Translations under genes and position numbers: made by a program
The notes under the pieces: generated by a model
Database searches by the model: none
Told to the model about the DNA's origin: nothing
Seen by the model: the letters and a program-made list of their open reading frames with translations, nothing else
DNA from: Manis javanica
Lineage: Eukaryota; Chordata; Mammalia; Pholidota; Manidae
DNA: 64,000 nucleotides
Direction: 5' to 3'
Assembly: GCF_040802235.1 (NCBI RefSeq)
Contig: NC_133161.1
Location: 14,029,001-14,093,000, forward strand
Part shown: piece after piece, positions 22,401 through 35,289 of the stretch
Position numbering within the stretch: position 1 is the first letter of the stretch
Layout of the letters: each line of letters begins with the position of its first letter

Positions 22401-23403
22401 CAGACATGGACTCCCACATAATACAGCATCTGAACTGAAGACTCTTCATGGCATAGTAAGTGGGGGAGTGGCCCCATGAACATGAGAGTTGACGGTCATC
22501 TCACATACCTCCACCACCCAGAAGCTGCTGGATAGATAAAGTATTGGGATGGCCAGTTAAACTGCAGCTGAAGCTCCAGCACGGAGGCAGTGTGCTGCAA
22601 TAATGACTTTTTCACCTGGACATCATGGTATATGCCTTCAAGCAGACAACATGGTAGGGTGCTGTGTCATCAAAAGAATACATGGGTCTGGGAACAATGG
22701 GTGGAAGCATGAATGGCCCCAGTTAGCACTGTTCCAATGATCCACTGGACTTCCCTGTCCCCACAGCTCTGGCCTCTGCAATTAGAGGTTTTGGTCCCCA
22801 AATGTGACACATTTCTTGCCTGGACAAAACAAAGACCCCACTGGACTAGGCACTTTGGCATCCTAATGGTGAGAGACTAGCAGCTAAGTCAAGGAACCTG
22901 GTCTGCAGGAGGAAGTGGGGCCACTGTTAGTGGGGGCAGGGAGGAATATGTGTGGACTCTGGTGACCTATTCAGGTGTCTATTTTGGTACTTTTTTTTGT
23001 TACTCTTTTGCCCGACTGGGACTGTGAATGGACAAGAGCAGCCTGGCCTGAGAAGGTGGAATGGGGATTTGGGTTACTCACCAGGTAAGCTACGGAGACT
23101 GGCTGAGGTGGTAGGAGAATTAGAGTAGATAATGTTGAAGAAATATCATGAGGACTAGTTGTGGCCTTGAACCCAAGTGCAGTGGCAGGGGCTGTAGTTC
23201 ATTCCATTCACTTTCCTCTTTTAAATTTCATTTCATGAACAGTGGCCCTGAGAGCCCCTAAGGAAGGAGCTGTTCTCTGAAAACAGATAGATCCATGTGG
23301 CACAAAAGGTGGTTTATAGTGGGCACAGTGTGCCACTCAGATCCCCCCCTTCAAGCCAGGGCTTGCTGCCCACTTGCAGGGAGTGTGCTTATCTGATAGC
23401 CTC
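19476..23403 (+). mobile_element. ERVL-type provirus remnant (gag/pol, dead)
   Basis: Plus-strand remnant of an ERV-L class provirus. A reverse-transcriptase block is seen at 20558-20578 (DLANAFF). The conserved YxDD site falls at 20748-20759 but reads YITG, so both catalytic aspartates are gone. An integrase-core block is recognisable at 22307-22360 (GIDIDSRYG) and the integrase C-terminal part near 22560-22600. Frames are scrambled by stops and indels. Sequence upstream of about 20380 is presumed gag/protease by position only. The 3' flank (about 22900-23403, resuming at 24152) looks like its own LTR. Confidence 0.65.
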
Positions 23404-23710
23404 TGTAAGGTTGAAGGCACTGGGGGGAGGGGTGAGCACATCAGACACTGATGACATGCCAAAGTCCCCAGCTGCTGCCCCTTCCCAACCTGAAAAATGT
23501 GCCTTAGGCTAGCCAATCCTCACACCGCTGTAAATCTAAGCTCTGCCTTCCCCTACCTTCTTTAAAAACTCGCTGCCTGTCTGCTTTCGCGTGACTTGCC
23601 CGGCCTGTGATAGCCAGACCACGGAACTTCGCCCGGGTGCATTCAAATAAACTACCTGTCCCTTTGTTGCCTCTCTTTGCCTGCTTATTTCAGCTAGAAT
23701 TTATCTTTCA
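23404..23710 (+). mobile_element. LTR of tRNA-Phe-type ERV
   Basis: A 307-bp LTR beginning TGTAAGG and ending TCTTTCA. It has CCAATCC, CTTTAAAAACTCG (TATA-like) and AAATAAACT, and is near-identical in layout to 17787-18093. It is followed after 2 bases by a primer-binding site. The left flank GCCTC is repeated after 24151. Confidence 0.88.
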
Positions 23711-23712
23711 TT

Positions 23713-23730
23713 TGGTGCCGAAACCTGGGA
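23713..23730 (+). other. Retroviral primer-binding site, tRNA-Phe type
   Basis: TGGTGCCGAAACCTGGGA matches the complement of the 3' end of vertebrate tRNA-Phe in 17 of 18 positions (the recalled tRNA gives C where this has T at base 14). It lies 2 bp after the LTR, the normal spacing. This places the element with class I ERV-F-like lineages. Confidence 0.8.
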
Positions 23731-24059
23731 AGGAGCCTGAGCACGGGGCCTCGACTGGCCACCGGTGGCCCCACCCCCTCCTTCCCCGACCCAGGACTTC
23801 AGCCTGCTCTCTGCTGCGTGGACTATTTTCTGGTGAGTCCCTCAGTTTCCCCCGGTCTGCTTCCCTTCCTAACTCCGTTTCACCTGGTCTGTTAGAAATC
23901 GTGCGTATGTCCCGGTCTGGGCATCCAGCCCATCCGTTCTGAGTATCCGGGATACCCGCCCCTGGCCCTGTGGTGTGGGAGACGTCCCTCACCCAGGCTC
24001 CCAGGCTGTCTCCCCTGACTTGGTGTGCTTGGGATGCTGGGCGCTCCTCTCAGCGGGAT
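23731..24059 (+). mobile_element. ERV leader region
   Basis: GC-rich sequence after the primer-binding site, with a donor-like CTG|GTGAGT at 23832/23833 as is common in retroviral leaders. It runs directly into an inverted LTR piece. No gag frame is recognised. Confidence 0.55.
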
Positions 24060-24151
24060 TAGTTGGGAGGGGGCAGCAGCCGGGGACTTTGGCATGTCAT
24101 CAGTGTCTGACGTGCTCCCCCCTCCCCCCAGTGCCTTCAACCTTACTTACA
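24060..24151 (-). mobile_element. Inverted 5' end (U3) of the same LTR
   Basis: The reverse complement of 24060-24146 matches the first ~85 bp of the LTR at 23404, with only a few differences. The outer end has TTAC duplicated (CCTTAC-TTACA), and GCCTC follows, matching the left flank of the element. The insertion therefore ends in U3 sequence on both sides. Confidence 0.8.
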
Positions 24152-24456
24152 GCCTCCATTTTAGCAGCTTCAGGATCCACCCCAGTGTTTGAGCTAAAGT
24201 CATGCGCTTCTCCAGTGGCCCCTGCCATGCCTGAGCAAGGCAGTGGTACAAGGGCCTAGGTTCTTCTGCCCAAAGCTAGACGCCTGCTCCACATCCAGGT
24301 GGCAGAGTCTTTGTCAGGTCTGCATCATAGTGTGACACTTCCCACAGACTAATCAATCTTCCTTTTCCCCTTGACTTTCTCTGTTGTTATGCCCCAGGAA
24401 GTCTGTATTCTTAACTCCGTATCAGTGTTGCTTCCTGGAGAACCCAACCTGTGACA
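24152..24456 (+). mobile_element. Probable ERVL-type LTR, right part
   Basis: The sequence continues the element interrupted at 23403. It ends in the phrase TGCTTCCTGGAGAACCCAACCTGTGACA, typical in outline of ERVL-family (MLT2-like) LTR ends. The boundaries are inferred. Confidence 0.4.
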
Positions 24457-26270
24457 GCACAAATTTCAAAATTTTCCCCAATGTCAGCCTCCCTTCCCAC
24501 AATCCCTGAAATCATTTTTATGTCTTCCTATGTACAAGCTCCTTGAGTGCAGGGTGTTGACTGAAATCAGCACAACTGTTGTATTTAAAAAAGGGAGTTC
24601 ATTCATGGTTTTACTGAGGGTTATACCCAGCAAAATAACCTGGGAGGAGTTTTGGTAAACTGCTCCAAAGCCCCTTCACTTGGAGACACCAAAAATACCT
24701 CTTCTACAGCAGGGGGTACGTGCAGGAAAGAGGTTACAGTTACCACTACATCAAGGAGTGTGGCATGGATACATCTAGTTGATGACCTAAGCAATCATGC
24801 ACTCCGATGCTCTGTCTGTGTGTGAGAGGAGGCAAGGATAAGGGTCTCATTAGATGGATGACCTCATCTTCCTTTGGGGATGGAGAGGGCATATGTGTGA
24901 CATCATCTTAACTATACCCAAGAATTCCTGACTGACTACATTTCCGGGAGAGATTGACACTGTAATTAGGTTTAAGTATCAGGTCTGCCTTGGTGTCTTG
25001 GCCTAGTAGAAGTGACACCATATTGGACCTGTGTCTTTCTTTTTGACAAGGGACTATTTCTTAAACTTCTGCATATTCAGAGTGACCAGTGTAAGTGCCT
25101 ACAGAAGAGACCTATGTTGATTTTAAAGCCCAGCCCTGGGAACCTGTCAGATCACAAATAAGGCCAAGTGGGTTAAAGGCAACAATAGAAGTAATAGCTA
25201 GGGAATAAGAAGCCAGATGAGCTGGTGTGGAACCCATATTTGGCTTGTTTTCATACTGAAGTATTCATTTCTGAGAGAGACAGTTCATTTACCATGAATT
25301 ACCAAACTGAGTATTCTTCCCATTGATAATTCTGAAGAATTTCTAATTTGGTAAATTCTTTTTTTTTTAAGAAATGGTTTATTTCCTATACAATTAATGG
25401 CCCATTTATTTTACTTAGGAGTGTTGGGAGGAAAAACTTTCCTCTTTCAACTTGGATATGGTGATTGGGGACCTCTGTTAAAACATATTAGCATGAGAAA
25501 AGACAAGATTTTATGTCTTCCCATGTCTTACACTTTGGGAGGTGCGGGGAGCTCCCAGGAATCTAGAACGCCTAGAAGAGCCTTAAGTTTATATATCTGA
25601 ATTTAACGAAAGGGCTTTTTTAAGGGCTCCATGGGAGTAAAGGAGGGGTCTATTTGGGCTTTTTAATGCTAATGGTAATGAGCAGTCTGTCTCCCCAGGG
25701 CAGCTGAATGAGCAGGAAACCCCCTTGGAAGGAGGTTAATGGGAGCTGTGTTTTCAGGAGGTTCTGCTTTCAGATTAAGATAATTTAAGATGGAATTTCT
25801 TAGCGGTTCCTGTGGCACCGCATTTAGTGATTATAAGCAAGCAAGAAAATGTCGAGGAGTTCTTCAAGAAGCTTCTGACAAGGCAAAAAATAGGGAGCCC
25901 AATAATCGCTGTTCTTTAAGAGGACGTGGTGGTGAGGAGAAAGTGCACACTGGCTGTGGCCAGGCGGGCCTCGATCTCGGGCCAGACTTGGGGAACCTCG
26001 GGTAGCATCCGGGCTCCAGCTTGACGGCTGTGCGTGTTTCCTCAGGTTACTTCCTCAAGTACAGAGTGAGAGTAACGTCTAACTCGTGACAAGTGTTGTG
26101 AAGGTTCAAACACCTGAGGCAGGGCCCCCAGCTCGGAGCAAGCGCTCACTAGGGTCTGCGCTTTGAGGAGATGGGTGGAGTGGAGAATAGAAATTCAAGG
26201 GCGCTCCCAAGACACGCGTCATCCTCCACATCGGCTGACATAAAAACTCCACCAGAGCCCCGAGATCACT
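24457..26270. other. Intergenic up to the ZC3HAV1 promoter
   Basis: No gene or nameable repeat is seen. GC content rises from about 25.9 kb towards the CpG island. Confidence 0.5.
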
Positions 26271-26273
26271 TTT

Positions 26274-26285
26274 AGTTTCTCTTTC
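26274..26285 (-). promoter_or_regulatory. ISRE, perfect consensus
   Basis: The minus strand reads GAAAGAGAAACT, an exact match to the interferon-stimulated response element GAAANNGAAACT bound by ISGF3 and IRFs. It is about 380 bp upstream of the ZC3HAV1 start codon. ZAP is a known interferon- and IRF3-induced gene. Confidence 0.7.
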
Positions 26286-26448
26286 CGAAGAAGCGTCGCC
26301 GTGCCCGGCTGCAGCACCTCACCGTAGCGGAACCGTGAACCGAGCGAGCAGCAGGCATCGGGGGAGTTGCCGCGGACGCCGGGAGATCTGCACTCGCTGT
26401 CCGCTTTTCTCTCCATTTGCTCGCCGCCGCGGTGGGCTTTAAATCTGA

Positions 26449-26970
<522 letters not shown>

Positions 26971-29914
26971 TGAGTGCCGGGCAAGGGAGGGCGGCTTCCC
27001 AAGGTCCTGGTGTGGGAGGACCATCTGGGCTTCTGCTCCCGACGGGCGCGCCTTCGACGGGACCTCGGCCCAGCCCGCCTCTTCCTCCAGCCCTTCCCTT
27101 TTCGGCGCCCGGTGAAGAGCCCCCGCCCTCCAAGGGTCCGCGGTGGTAGTCTTGCGGGTTCCGGACCTTTACTCGAATATGACAAATGTTAGACTGCTCC
27201 AGGGAAGACTAGGCTTAACTCCTCACCCCGTTAGCATAAAGTACTTTTGGGCAAGTCATGGAGAAGTGGGACGCAGATTTGAGAGCAGGAAAATGCCCCC
27301 ACGCTCTGAAATCTAGAGAGTCCCTCTCAGCTCCCTTCGTCGCCAGCGTGTAGCGCTCTTGCCACCACCCCGCCGCGCTCTGCACCCGGACGCGGCTCTA
27401 CCCGGCCGCGCCGGGGTCTGTGCTTGGCCCTCCGCTCCTCGCCGCCGCCGTTCCTCTCAGTGTCACTTTCCTGAAATCTGGAGCTAGTCGGCACCGCCTG
27501 ACCAGAATGGGCCTCCTCAAGGTCACCAGTGATGGAGTGTCTGTCCTCCCCCAGCGCTCCTTCCCCGTGGTCTCCCCACAGTGGCCCCAGCAGTGGACCG
27601 CACGCTCCTGGGACCTCTTGCAATAGTGCGGGTTACCTCTCAGGCAGCTGCTTCTGTGTTTCCACTTGCTCCTTTTTGCCTCCCAAATGTCAGTGTGCCC
27701 AGGTTTGGGTTAAGCCTTTGACCTGTCTTCCAAGTGTCTCCCCAAGAGAGCTCATTCGGGTTCCGCTGTCACATCTACAAACATGGCTTCCGTTTGTGCC
27801 CCCGCTGCCCGGGCCTTCCTCCCGAATGGAGCTTCCTTGTCTCCTAGGGTCTGAGGAGCATCAGCTCCAGAACATTCTGCCAGCAGAAGTCAAACTCATC
27901 TTCCTCACCCCACGGCGGAATCGCTGACACTCCTCCCAAGCCTTCTTCATCCTTCACCATCCCTAATCCCCAAATCCTCTTGTTTGATCCCATTCCCCAT
28001 CCGCTTCCAGTCGGCTTCCTCCTGCCCATCTCACATCTTCATGAACGAATGCCTTGTTCACTTCGTGAATGATTCTCTTTGATCATAGTGTTTCTCCCAT
28101 ATTTTCTGTCCCAGAGTACTTCTGCTTACTTATGTTTTTGGTTTAGTACTTTACACACTTTGTCCCTCCTTAAAAACTTCAAGTCGTATCCAAGTGTTCA
28201 GAATGGTGGCCGTACTACTTTTGGTCATGAATTTATTAATAAAAAAAACTAACTCCTCAATATTTGTGTAATACAGTGTACAAAAGATAGATATTTTCAA
28301 CGAGTGAGTAGATAATATTTTTTAAAATTCATTTGTTTAGGGCAAAACAAATTATTGTTTTAAAGTGCTTGAATGTGCTCTATTTAAAAAATTAATAGGA
28401 TATTTTGTGAGGCACCAATTTGAAAGTATATTTCTTAATTTCAGAAAGTTAGATCTGTTGGGGGGACCATGGAAAGTCACAGCAACAGATGAAATCAGGA
28501 AGGAGGAAAGGAAAGAAAGTGGATAGAAAAGGAAGGAACATTCTAGTACTATACTGACTAACAACAGAGTTGGAAGGCTTTATCTTGTTTTCCTGTTCTT
28601 TTCTGTTCTGTTATGAAAGAATTCTTCAACTAGTGTTGGCTTTTAGTTTTAAATACATGTGCTTCTGATCTTTTGATTTTCGCTCTGGGTATTTTCAAGA
28701 TATACTGAAGCAGAAAAAGAGAATGATGAATCCCCATATACCCATAGTATCTCTTTAACAGTTTTCAAAATATGGCCAACCTTGTTTCATTTATTCCCCC
28801 CTTTCCATCCCTATTCCCAACTACAGTGTGTTACTTTAAACCGATTCCCAAAGATCTTTTGCTTCTTAAAACTCAGATATTTCTGAAGGGTCAGGACTCT
28901 ATTTTATTAACATAATCACAGTTTAAATTACAGTTTTAATATCATCTGATATCCAGTTGTCATTCAGAATTCCCTGATTATCTTATAACATGACTTGTAT
29001 TTTCAGAAAAAAACCTACATAGACACAATCCATAATTATTTAAAATGTTACATAATATATTTAGAGACTTTCAGTTTCTTACACATCCTGTGTTTAGAAA
29101 CTTTAGTTTTTTGTTTTATATAATGGTATTTTTTGGCCTGTTTTGAAACATAAAAACCATTTCATAAATTATAACCTGCACTTTTCTGTATTGTGAAAGA
29201 GGAAATATAACAGGAATAATTTGGTCTATGGGGGATTAGATTGCTCCTCCAGGGAATTCATTAAAGTCTGCTTTTTTTTTTTTAAGCAAAGTGATAAATT
29301 CTTATTTCTTACATTTATTGGTATAATCATATTTTTCATTTCCTTTTACATGACTTTTGAATTTGAGAATTACAGAGTTTTAATCTGTTTATGTACATTG
29401 TGGCCTCATAATAAGGACTCAGGAGAATATGTATGTACTTTTTTTGCCTCAAAGCCTATAAAGTAAGTTTTTTTTCCTCAAGTATGTTTTTAAAATATTC
29501 TACTATTCTTTGAAATTCATAAAACCTTACCTTCTAAAATTTGATATGTGAGAGTCTTAAGAACTACTTTTCTAGGTTACAGGTTAATGGCATCTGTTGA
29601 CCAATTGATTCTCATGTTGAGATTACCTTTATTCAGTTTGGTAATCTGTTCTCTGCCTGAGGGCAGTTCGGATTTTGCTGGATTCCTAATTTTCTCTGGA
29701 GTGCTATTATTTCTAATAGTAGGTAGGAGTTCTCCTATTTTGTAGTTTCTGCCTTTTTTCTCACATTGCTTTTAGCTTGCATTTTAATTGACGATAGAAC
29801 TTGATTCACTGTTGGATAATTATTTGTTTTGGTGCATTGGTTTGATGTTTCTATTTGCTTTGCTGAAATATATGCCCCACATGTGGAGTTCTAATCCCAG
29901 TTTTGACACAAACA

Positions 29915-30140
29915 ATAACTACCATTTATTGAACAAATAAGTATGTGCCAAGTACTATGATAGCATTATAGATATGGTATCAAAGTTAGTTTTTACCATA
30001 ATGCCCGAGGTAGGTGTTTTAAGTCCCACCTTAATGTAAGAAACACTCAGACCTACAGCTGTTTAGAAATTTACACATCACACACATAGTAGAGAGCTGG
30101 CAGAGTTAGTGTTGAACCTAGATTTTCATGGCTTCTTAAC
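29915..30140 (-). repeat. MIR SINE, minus strand
   Basis: Reverse-complement MIR: CATTTATTGAACAAATAAGTATGTGCCAAGTACT at its 3' end, GAGGTAGGTGTTTTAAGTCCC centrally, and GGCAGAGTTAGTGTTGAACC at its tRNA-like side. Confidence 0.7.
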
Positions 30141-30654
30141 GTTACAAACTGTGTATGAGGAGTGAACTTTGATTAATTCATTTTCTGTTTTTGTTTTTTT
30201 TGCAAGCATGATTTCTGTTTAACTTTGTAAAGCAGGTGGTCTGAATGTCTTCAACTAGCTTTGTGGTTTCTGCCCATGTGGGTGTTTCCTCTGGGCTCTT
30301 TCCTGTTTGTATGCTTTTCCTGCTCCGTTTATTTAAGCTTTGTGGGGGGTAGATGGGAAGAGGTTTAATTGACTATTTGATAAGTTGGGGGGGAACAGTA
30401 TAAAAGTGCAAAGAATAATATATCAAGCATCAGAATATAGGTTTTCTGAGTATATAAAAAAAGTCATATAAAAGACAATACTATCAGCTTATAACTCCCC
30501 TCCCAGAATAAAGAAATGTTTACATTTTTCATTTTTGCTTCTTATCTCTTAAAATATAAACCATAATGGGCCTAAGGTTATTTTTTTCTCTGCCCTAGTC
30601 GTGTTCCCCTCTTTCCCCGGAAGCAACCTCAGTTATGCTTTTGGTGTGTATCCT

Positions 30655-30953
30655 TGTAAGTCCAGGGAGAGGAAACCCTGGGGCAACATATCTCTAAACC
30701 AGAAATCAGTCAAAGGGAGAAATAAAGTTTAAAATCTGTCTATTGCTTACAAACTGCAGTCCAGGGCCTTCTCTATTTTCTGCTTCAGCAGAAGCAAAAA
30801 CCAACCCTCCCCCTCACTTCTCAAGTACAGATAAGCTCTCTGTTGCCCAGGTAATTACCCATTGATAGGGAGATGAACTTCTCTCCACCCCTGAGGATAT
30901 GCAAATTCGCTAAAGCCTGGCGAGATATTCTGGAAATACTAGTTTTATCCACA
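30655..30953 (+). mobile_element. Solo LTR, family 1, copy 4
   Basis: It starts TGTAAGTCC and ends TATCCACA, and is close to copy 1. TCCT occurs immediately to the left (30651-30654) and at 30955-30958. Read as 5 bp, the flanks are ATCCT and GTCCT, so either a 4-bp duplication offset by one base or a 5-bp duplication with one change. It lies sense in ZC3HAV1 intron 1 and carries AATAAAGTT. Confidence 0.78.
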
Positions 30954-30959
30954 GTCCTG

Positions 30960-31440
30960 CAGGCCCTTCCATGATTTTATAACCTCCTTATATATATGTG
31001 TGTATCCATGTACAGAATGTATTTTATTTTTATTCAACATTATGTTTTGGAGATCTGTCCATTCATGATACATAAGGATCTAGTTTATTTTAACAGCTGT
31101 ATAGTATTTCATCATATGATTTATGCCACAGTTTAGTACCTATTCCCCCTATAATGGGCATTGGGGATATTTCCGATTTTTTGCTACAACAAACCATGCT
31201 GCCAGAAATACACCTGTTCCTGTTTCTTGGTGCTCATGGCAAGAGCTTCTCTAGGGTGGAGCATTAGAAGTGGGATTGCTGGGTTAAAGTTGCATGGCTC
31301 TAATTTTTCCAGATTCTGACAAATTAATGTTAAAAGTGTTGTACCAATTTACACTTTCCTGTATTAGAGTCCCAGTTCCTTCATTTTATGACCAACTTGC
31401 ACTTGGTGTGAACAAACGTCTTTGATTTATGCCAATCCAA
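30960..31440 (-). mobile_element. Old L1-type 3' fragment
   Basis: Antisense L1-like phrases, including ATTCAACATTATGTTTTGGAG and the GCTACAACAAACCATGCTGC region, are recognisable but diverged. Confidence 0.5.
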
Positions 31441-31654
31441 AGAGGATAAAATGGTATTTTATTTTTAAAAGAATTTTCTCATGAGAGTTTTTATTACGTG
31501 ATTAAGGCTTATGAAAATGTATAAAGCATACAATGAGTATCTGTGTACCCACAAATCAGCTTCAGAAATAGAATATTACACAATTAAATTTCCCTGTTTT
31601 CTCTTCTTTCATCACCTCCCCACCATAGATAATATAAAAAACACGGGTTTTTTT

Positions 31655-32450
31655 CCTCCACAATTTTATTGAGGTATCATTGACTAATAAACACTGTATG
31701 TATTGAAGGTATAAAGGGGATATTTTGATAGTTTGATATATGCATACATTATAAAATGATTCCCTCAGTCAAGCCAATTAATGTGTCTGTTTACCCTTTC
31801 TTTGGAGCGGGTGTAAAATATTTTAAGTATATGATATATTATTATTAACTGTAGTCACCACGTTGGTCCTTAGATCTGCAGAATTTGTTCAACTCATAAC
31901 TGAAAATTCGTATCCTTTGACCAATATGTCATCTGTCACCCAGCCCCCCAATCCCTGGCAGCCACCATTTTATTCTTTCTATGAGTTTGACTTTTTTTTT
32001 TTAGATTCCATATATAAGTGAGATCACACAGTATTTGTCTTTCTGTGTCTAGCTTATTTCACTTAGCCTAAGTATCTTTTAGGTTCATCCATGTTCTTGC
32101 AAGTGGCAGGATTTCCTTTTTTATGGCTGAATCACATTCGTGTGTGTGTATACCATTCACCCACTGATGGGTATTTATTTTTTTTCCATATCTTGGCTAT
32201 TGCAAATAATGCTGCATTGAACATTGGAGTGCAGGTATTGCTTCAAGATACTGATTTCCTTTCCTTAGGATATATTCCCAGACGTGGGATTGAGGAGTCT
32301 TATCATAGATCTATTTTTAATTTTTTGAAGAACCTCAATACTGATTTCCATAATGGTTGTGCCAATTTCCGGTCCCACAAACAGTCCTCTGCATTTGATG
32401 CTTATTTATTCCATACATTTATTATTTTTCTACATATGAGTGTATTTCTA
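31655..32450 (-). mobile_element. L1 3' UTR/ORF2 end, minus strand
   Basis: It begins with ATTTTATTGAGGTATCATTGAC, characteristic of antisense L1 3' UTR. It passes GGCTGAATCACATTCGTGTG and ends in the ORF2 C-terminal part around 32340. The short ORF at 32091-32462 is antisense to L1 and not a gene. Confidence 0.75.
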
Positions 32451-33189
32451 AATAATATTTAGGGTGGTTTTGCCTGTTTTCAAGCCTATAAATGATACCA
32501 AAACTTGTGTGCAAATACTTGCTTTATTTGCTTTTGTTTGCGTAACATGATATTTCTGAGACTCACGCCTAAACAGAGCTCAGTTTCCGTATTACTGTGA
32601 GACCTGGACAGGATGGACTTCTGCCCTGGTCCCTCTGCTTTCCAGTTCCTACTAGCCTTCCATCAAAAAATGTACCTCTGCTCACTTTTGAAGCATCTGT
32701 GGGGCCAACGAATCATGCCCCTATCTAGAACCTGGGGCTCCCACCACCCCTCCAGACTGTGCCCTGGGTTCCTGGGACCCTGGAATTCTCAAGCCCACTT
32801 CCACAGCTTGAGTGAGCTTCTTCTCCGTGTCTTTCTACATGGGGAAGGATCTTGGATGTACAGACTGGCATGTCCATTGCCTCTGTGTGATGGCATTCGC
32901 AGTCTGGGACAGAGCCTGGGGTGGGGAGAGAAGTGCTGGGCCAGATTTGGGAGCTGGAGCTGACTTTCTTCATTCTGCTATAGCCTATCATAGAACTTGT
33001 AGGAGTCTGAGAATTCTAAATTTGAACTTGGCCTTCCAGGTCATTATGCAAGTATGTTTGTTAAGATAGGAAGATAGATCATATTTTATTGAACCATCTC
33101 TTAGCATGATTATTTGCTTTCAAATATTTAGACACTTGGTGTGTGGGCCTCCATTTAGTCTTGCCCTGAGCCCCACACATTTTCAGAGG

Positions 33190-34060
33190 AACTGCTTAGT
33201 TCACACAAAACTATAGTTTTTTTTTTGTATGAATGTATACAACTTATAGATCAATTTTTCTTACTAAAATACAGATTGTTTTAAATTTTTTGTTATTATC
33301 AACCATGATGTGCTGAGCATTTTGGTCTCTTTTTCCTTGTGCATACATTCTAGAGCTCCCTAGGTATCTAGTAGTGGAATTCCCATACTCATCTTAAGTT
33401 TCACGAGATAATACCAAATTGTTTTCAAAATGAGTATACCAGGTTTTAGTCCCACCAGAATAATATGAGCACTGCCTTGCTTCATATCCTCACCAAAGGA
33501 TATCATCAGCCTTTAAAATTTGTGCCAATACAGGAGTATGAAATTATACCTCATTGTGGTTTTAATTCTTAATGTATTTTGGGTCACTAGCTCTTTTAAG
33601 TCACAATGCTTATTTTTTAGTTTGTCTTACTTGGTGTCTAATTCTCAATAGTTTGTCCTTATTTGCAGTTTGCTTTTTTTTTGTCACCATGGTGCTTTAT
33701 TCTTGTCTGTAATAACCTTTATTTATTTATTTAGTTAGTTTTTACCATTGGAAATATGGACATTCATGGTGTTGTGCAGCCATCACCACTATCTAGTTCC
33801 AGAACATTCTCAACCACCCCAGGAAGAAACCCTGTGCCCAGCCGGAGCCACTCTGCATTCTCTCCTTCCCCCAGCCCCTGGCCACCTCTCAATCTACTTT
33901 CTGTCACTGTGGATTTACCAGTTCCGAATGTTTCCTTTCAATGGAATCCTACAATATTTGCTCCATAGTGTCTGGCTTCTTTCACTTAGCATAATGTTTT
34001 CAAGGTTTGCCTTTAGCTTTTGCATGTCATTTGCGTGGGTGTATTAACCCCGGAGCAGTC
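33190..34060 (-). mobile_element. Two old L1 3' fragments, minus strand
   Basis: About 33190-33620 and 33690-34060 each show antisense L1 3'-end phrases (for example CATCACCACTATCTAGTTCC and ACTTTCTGTCACTGTGGATTT). They are diverged and the edges are approximate. Confidence 0.6.
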
Positions 34061-34899
34061 TTCCTGGAAGTTCCTTCTGTTGATAATGGTGCTCTGTCCA
34101 TGGAGTTCTGTCACCAAGCTGATGGTCTTAGAGACGTACTATTTTCTGTGACGTCATGGTACGAAAGGATGTGTGCCAGATAGGAATCAGTTGGGAATTT
34201 TTCTTCTCTTTCCAGAGGAGCTTCATGTTGAATTTGATCCAATTTGACTTAATTTTTGCAGCTTTCTGCAGAGATGAAACTAAGAAACAACATTATCAAT
34301 GACACTACTAATCATGACCCTTAAATAGGTGCCAAGTAAACATCCGATAACAAAATATTTTCCTCTTCCTAAATACTATAGAGACAGCAGAATTAAACAT
34401 TTAGCATAAAAATAGAAAAAACCAGATTTGTTTTCCTCCCATAGGGTTCTAATTTGCTTACTGCTCCAGACCACATTTACTTCCAAGCAGGTAGCAGTGA
34501 TCTTTACCTGCCTGCTACTTTGGAATTGGCAGGGCCCCGAGATAAGGGTGGAAAAGAAGTAAAATAATCCACAGGTCCTAAGATTTCAGGCCCAGTGAGA
34601 ACTCAGCTTGACCGAGTTGGAGCAGAGGAGCTGGGCTTGGGTTGGGAGGAGAGTAGAGACCCATTTCAGGGTATTTTTTTTCACACTTCTTCACTGACAA
34701 GAGATGTTAGTACATGACAGACCAACTCAGAGCATCAGGGTAAAGGAGGCCATTTAGGGAAGTAGTTCCTGAGCATTTTGATTCCTTGCCCCGGCTGAGG
34801 AGTTTGTGAGCATGTACTCCTATTATGTGTATATTTATTTTAAAATCATGTAATGTATAACTCTTAATTTGTGTATTAAGTATTCACTTTCTACGTTTT

Positions 34900-35277
34900 T
34901 TTTTTTTGAGAGGGCATCTCTCATATTTATTAATCAAATGGTTGTTAACAACAATAAAATTCTGTATAGGGGAGTCAATGCTCAATGCACAATCATTAAT
35001 CCACCCCAAGCCTAATTCTCGTCAGTCTCCAGTCTTCTGAAGCATAACGAACAAGTTCTTACATGGTGAACAAATTCTTCCATAGTGAATAAGTTCTTAC
35101 ATGGTGAACAGTACAAGGGCATTCATCACAGAAACTTTCGGTTTTGATCACGCATTATGAACTATAAGCAATCAGGTCAAATATGAATATTCGTTTTTGA
35201 TTTTTATACTTGATTTATATGTGGATCCCACATTTCTCCCTTTATTATTATTTTTTTTATTTTTAATAAAATGCTGA
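34900..35277 (-). mobile_element. L1-mobilised ERV 3'-end transcript (copy B)
   Basis: Minus-oriented copy of the family seen at 261-1041. From right to left it has a short internal stub, the purine tract (about 35233-35243), an LTR-like U3-R of about 325 bp (35232-34908), and then a poly(A) tail, seen as T's at 34900-34907. It is flanked by a perfect 16-bp duplication, TCACTTTCTACGTTTT at 34884-34899 and 35278-35293. It is 5'-truncated, as usual for L1-mediated insertions. It ends at the same poly(A) position as copy A. Confidence 0.85.
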
Positions 35278-35289
35278 TCACTTTCTACG

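Noticed and set aside
23731-24059. ERV gag start
   Set aside because: The leader has no convincing gag-like frame before the inverted LTR piece.
32091-32462. 123-codon plus-strand ORF in intron 1
   Set aside because: Antisense of an L1 3' end; the sequence is a common repeat.
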